Shown piece by piece: positions 61,925 to 64,000 of a stretch of 64,000 bases of DNA (its first letter is position 1; the number at the start of each line of letters is the position of its first letter). Origin of the DNA: Micromonospora cremea (GTDB lineage: Bacteria > Actinomycetota > Actinomycetes > Mycobacteriales > Micromonosporaceae). The DNA lies in contig NZ_FSQT01000002.1 in the NCBI RefSeq assembly GCF_900143515.1, forward strand, positions 682,001 through 746,000. The letters run 5' to 3'. The notes under the pieces were generated by a model. That model was not told where the DNA came from and made no database searches. It worked only from the letters and a program-made list of their open reading frames with translations. The translations under genes were made by a program, and so were the position numbers.

Positions 61925-62743
61925 TCAGGCGCTGTCCGCAACCTCGAAGGACTTCGAGAAGCGGCTCCAGCCGTCGTCCGGTGACCAACGGAAGCCGTGA
62001 GGAGCACTCCAGGTGCTCATGACCCAGGCATGCGTCACTGCGGGCGGCAGAGTCGGTGGCACGGTCGGCAGGGGTGCTTCGGGCCGCATGAGGAGTTCGG
62101 CGGCAGCGAACGGTGCGGTGGTGAACCCTGGCAGGATCACGAAGAGGTGCCGTTCTGCCGCTCCGGATCGCTCAAGCTTCCGGAGGTTGTCGGCCTCGTG
62201 AGGTTCAAGCATCCAACCGCTCAGCCACTCAGCAAGGGCATCGCCCGTATCGGCAACCCACCCGCCGGACCTCTCAAGAGGTAGTTCGATGTTGACGTAG
62301 ATGCTCCCGGGGGAGTCCGTTCCTGCTTGATGGGCGTGGACTACGCCGAGTTCGCCAAGCCAGGCGGAGAACCGATCGGTTGAGTGGCGGTATCTCGGAA
62401 CCTCGCGAACACCGCGCCGCTCAAGTTCGGCGAGCAAGATCGGGAGTTCTGAGCGCAGCCTCTTCGCACGAGCCGACGGTAGTAACGCGACGGCCCAGCC
62501 ACCCGCGAGATCCCGCTCGATCCACCGCTGACCCGGCCGGTACATCAGCTTCCACAGGGCGATCGACTCACCATCGGCAGCCGCCGTCACCTCAACCGCT
62601 CCGAACCGCCAGCCACCTCGGATCAAGTCGAGGTCGTGCATGCTGCCGCGAGAGTTGTCGTCGTGCTGCTTGACTTCGACGCCTGGGAGCGCCCCCTCGA
62701 CGCAGGCCTTGACCCACTGCTCTTCATCGCGAAGGCCTGTCAT
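61925..62743 (-). CDS. Hypothetical protein with possible nuclease-like core
   Basis: This 272-residue soluble protein has an N-terminal HDLDLIRGGWRFGAVEVTAAADGE pattern (D-x-D and E-V-T spaced as in some PD-(D/E)xK folds), with VKQHDDNSRGS before it. This could be a restriction-endonuclease-like core, but it is weak evidence. It is convergent with the preceding gene and opposite to the pentapeptide gene. No family name is supported. Confidence 0.55.
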   Translation of the reverse strand: MTGLRDEEQWVKACVEGALPGVEVKQHDDNSRGSMHDLDLIRGGWRFGAVEVTAAADGESIALWKLMYRPGQRWIERDLAGGWAVALLPSARAKRLRSELPILLAELERRGVREVPRYRHSTDRFSAWLGELGVVHAHQAGTDSPGSIYVNIELPLERSGGWVADTGDALAEWLSGWMLEPHEADNLRKLERSGAAERHLFVILPGFTTAPFAAAELLMRPEAPLPTVPPTLPPAVTHAWVMSTWSAPHGFRWSPDDGWSRFSKSFEVADSA

Positions 62744-62823
62744 GCTTGTGACTATCCGTCACCCCTCCGACAACCGCCGTTGAAGACTACATAGGACTGG
62801 CGCCACACCGATCCGGGAGAGCA

Positions 62824-64000
62824 ATGGCAGAGCGACGGACGCGGGTGGTTCGCCCGTGGGTGTGGGCTCTTGGCTGCCTCGTGGGTGTGCTCCTACTCGC
62901 GTTCGCGCTTGTGGTGGGCCCGTGGCTGCTGACCCGTCACCCACAGAACGGCCTGACGGCTGAGCAGGCACTCAAGGCGAAGAACGACGTACGGACCACC
63001 CTGGTCCAGGCCCTCGCCGGACTCGCCGTGGCCGGCGGCCTAGCCGTTACCTACGGCACGTATCGGCAGAACCAGCGAGACCAAGCGGATAGGCGGACGG
63101 AGCAGGATCGTCTCTACCAGCTCAGCCAGGCCGAGCAGGCAGACCGGCGGGCCGAACAGGACCGAGCGCATCAGCTGAACCTAGCCACACACGTAAACGA
63201 CCTATACACCAAGGCGGTCGAGCAGCTCGGACACACGCAAGCTCCCGTACGGCTCGGCGCCCTGTACTCGCTGGTGCAACTCGCACAGGCCAACCCCGAG
63301 CACCGACAGACAGTGGTGAACGTGCTGTGCGCGTACCTGCGCATGCCCTACAGCCGGCCGGAGGACTTGCCGGAGCCGGCTACTCCGGCAGAGCAGCGGG
63401 ACGCGAGCCAGGAGCTGCAGGTGCGGCTTACAGCCCAACGTCTCCTTGCCGAACACCTCCGCGCACCCGGGGGCGTCTCAGGGGAGGAGGCGCAGGACAA
63501 GCCGCCCTCTCCGGATGAGCCGTTCTGGCCGGGCATGAACCTCGACCTGACCGGCGCTGCACTCATCGACTTCAGTTTGATGAGGGCATCCGTTGCCTCG
63601 GCCATTTTCGAGAGGACGACCTTCAGCGGGAGAGGCGGGTTCGACGGCACGACCTTCACCGGCCTCGCGTGGTTCAGAGGTGCGACCTTCAGTGGCAGGG
63701 CATGGTTCTTCGGGGCTAACTTCAGCGGCGACGCCTCGTTCGTCGACGCGCGCTTCGACGGCGAGGCCTTGTTCCACAGAGCGATCTTCGCCAGCGACGT
63801 CAAGTTCGACAAGGCCATCATCAGCGGGAACGCAATTTTCGACAAGGTCATCTTCGGCGGAGACGCCCGGTTCCATGCGACGACCTTCGGCGGCAAGGCC
63901 GCCAGTTTTCGTGAGGCGACTTTCAGCGGCGATACCTCGTTCGCCGATGTGCGCTTCGACGGCGACGCCCGGTTCCACAGCGCGACCTTCATCGCCCACG
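62824..64000 (+). CDS. Pentapeptide-repeat membrane protein (partial, runs off window)
   Basis: 392 codons are visible, with no stop before the edge. Two N-terminal hydrophobic helices (about 10-36, and 60-76, LVQALAGLAVAGGLAVTYG) are followed by a charged coiled-coil-like stretch rich in Gln/Arg/Asp and an alpha-helical domain. From about residue 240 there are pentapeptide-type repeats (A-x-F-x-G units such as TTFSGRGGF, ATFSGRAWF, ANFSGDASF, ARFDGEALF). The repeats form a right-handed beta-helix. Function unknown. Confidence 0.85.
   Translation, partial: MAERRTRVVRPWVWALGCLVGVLLLAFALVVGPWLLTRHPQNGLTAEQALKAKNDVRTTLVQALAGLAVAGGLAVTYGTYRQNQRDQADRRTEQDRLYQLSQAEQADRRAEQDRAHQLNLATHVNDLYTKAVEQLGHTQAPVRLGALYSLVQLAQANPEHRQTVVNVLCAYLRMPYSRPEDLPEPATPAEQRDASQELQVRLTAQRLLAEHLRAPGGVSGEEAQDKPPSPDEPFWPGMNLDLTGAALIDFSLMRASVASAIFERTTFSGRGGFDGTTFTGLAWFRGATFSGRAWFFGANFSGDASFVDARFDGEALFHRAIFASDVKFDKAIISGNAIFDKVIFGGDARFHATTFGGKAASFREATFSGDTSFADVRFDGDARFHSATFIAH

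Larger units (their letters stand above)
42280..64000. mobile_element. Integrated genomic island (right end outside window)
   Basis: From the comEC break onward the gene content is mobile or accessory: phage/plasmid-type HTH protein, DUF2637 protein, three insertion sequences, a defence-type helicase/methyltransferase/ATPase cluster, a serine recombinase and many unknown proteins. Many genes (notably 47144-59000) have visibly lower G+C than the chromosome to the left. No integrase of large serine or tyrosine type and no TraB/FtsK gene was found inside the window, so the transfer and integration functions may lie further right. Confidence 0.8.

Noticed and set aside
42280..64000. CRISPR array or tRNA-associated attachment site in the island
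   Set aside because: No regularly spaced repeats of CRISPR type and no tRNA cloverleaf were seen; the repeats found are iteron-like, IS ends or coding repeats.

Overview
The window is chromosomal DNA of a high-GC actinomycete, most likely a Micromonosporaceae member (Micromonospora-like). I infer this from the strong G/C bias at third codon positions, the many GTG starts and 4-bp stop/start overlaps, the actinobacterial gene neighbourhoods (hrcA-dnaJ with CIRCE, phoH-ybeY-CNNM-cytidine-deaminase-like-era-recO-uppS, lepA-rpsT-holA-comEC), and short intergenic palindromes of a kind I associate with that family. No species call is possible from the sequence alone.

Region 1 (1-42,280) is ordinary core chromosome. 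It opens with a SIS-domain protein coupled to an AAC(3)-like acetyltransferase, then an alpha/beta hydrolase. A TPP riboswitch precedes a ykoE-ykoD-ykoC thiamine-precursor transporter, with a small thiamine-binding-type protein nearby. Next come 6-phosphogluconate dehydrogenase, a pirin, and the divergent or convergent housekeeping blocks uppS-recO, era/ybeY/phoH, serine hydrolase-HIT, rsmE, dnaJ-hrcA and hemW. These are followed by an enoyl-CoA hydratase, a membrane-anchored transglycosylase-like protein, a phytanoyl-CoA dioxygenase-family protein, a MOSC protein and a sugar ABC transporter without its own ATPase. Two tandem GlsB/YeaQ-type membrane proteins, lepA, rpsT, holA and the C-terminal part of comEC close the region.

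Region 2 (about 42,280 to the window end) is a genomic island. comEC is cut exactly in its conserved SGSNVAIV segment, and its N-terminal half is not in the window. From there the genes change to mobile-element types with visibly lower G+C in many of them: an HTH protein whose gene carries a perfect DnaA box and iteron-like repeats, a DUF2637 (SpdB-like) membrane protein, small unknown proteins, insertion sequences, a small serine recombinase and a pentapeptide-repeat membrane protein. The far end of the island lies beyond the window.

The most interesting content is a four-gene leftward cluster (58,956-47,144): a SNF2-family helicase with a C-terminal DUF3883-type domain, a 906-residue DUF1156 adenine-specific DNA methyltransferase with a Zn ribbon (the two coupled by ATGA), a DUF499 AAA-type ATPase, and a protein with a HEPN/RES-associated N-terminal domain plus a RES (NAD-degrading toxin-type) domain. 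Helicase, DUF1156 and DUF499 families are known to co-occur in defence islands; the adjacent RES protein would be a plausible suicide effector. The DUF499 gene is interrupted by a complete 1335-bp ISAs1-family element with a perfect 10-bp target duplication, and excision on paper restores one 1005-residue frame. A second nested insertion, IS30-type inside an IS3-type remnant, lies at 45,159-47,105. The system therefore looks recently inactivated, and intact homologues should exist elsewhere.
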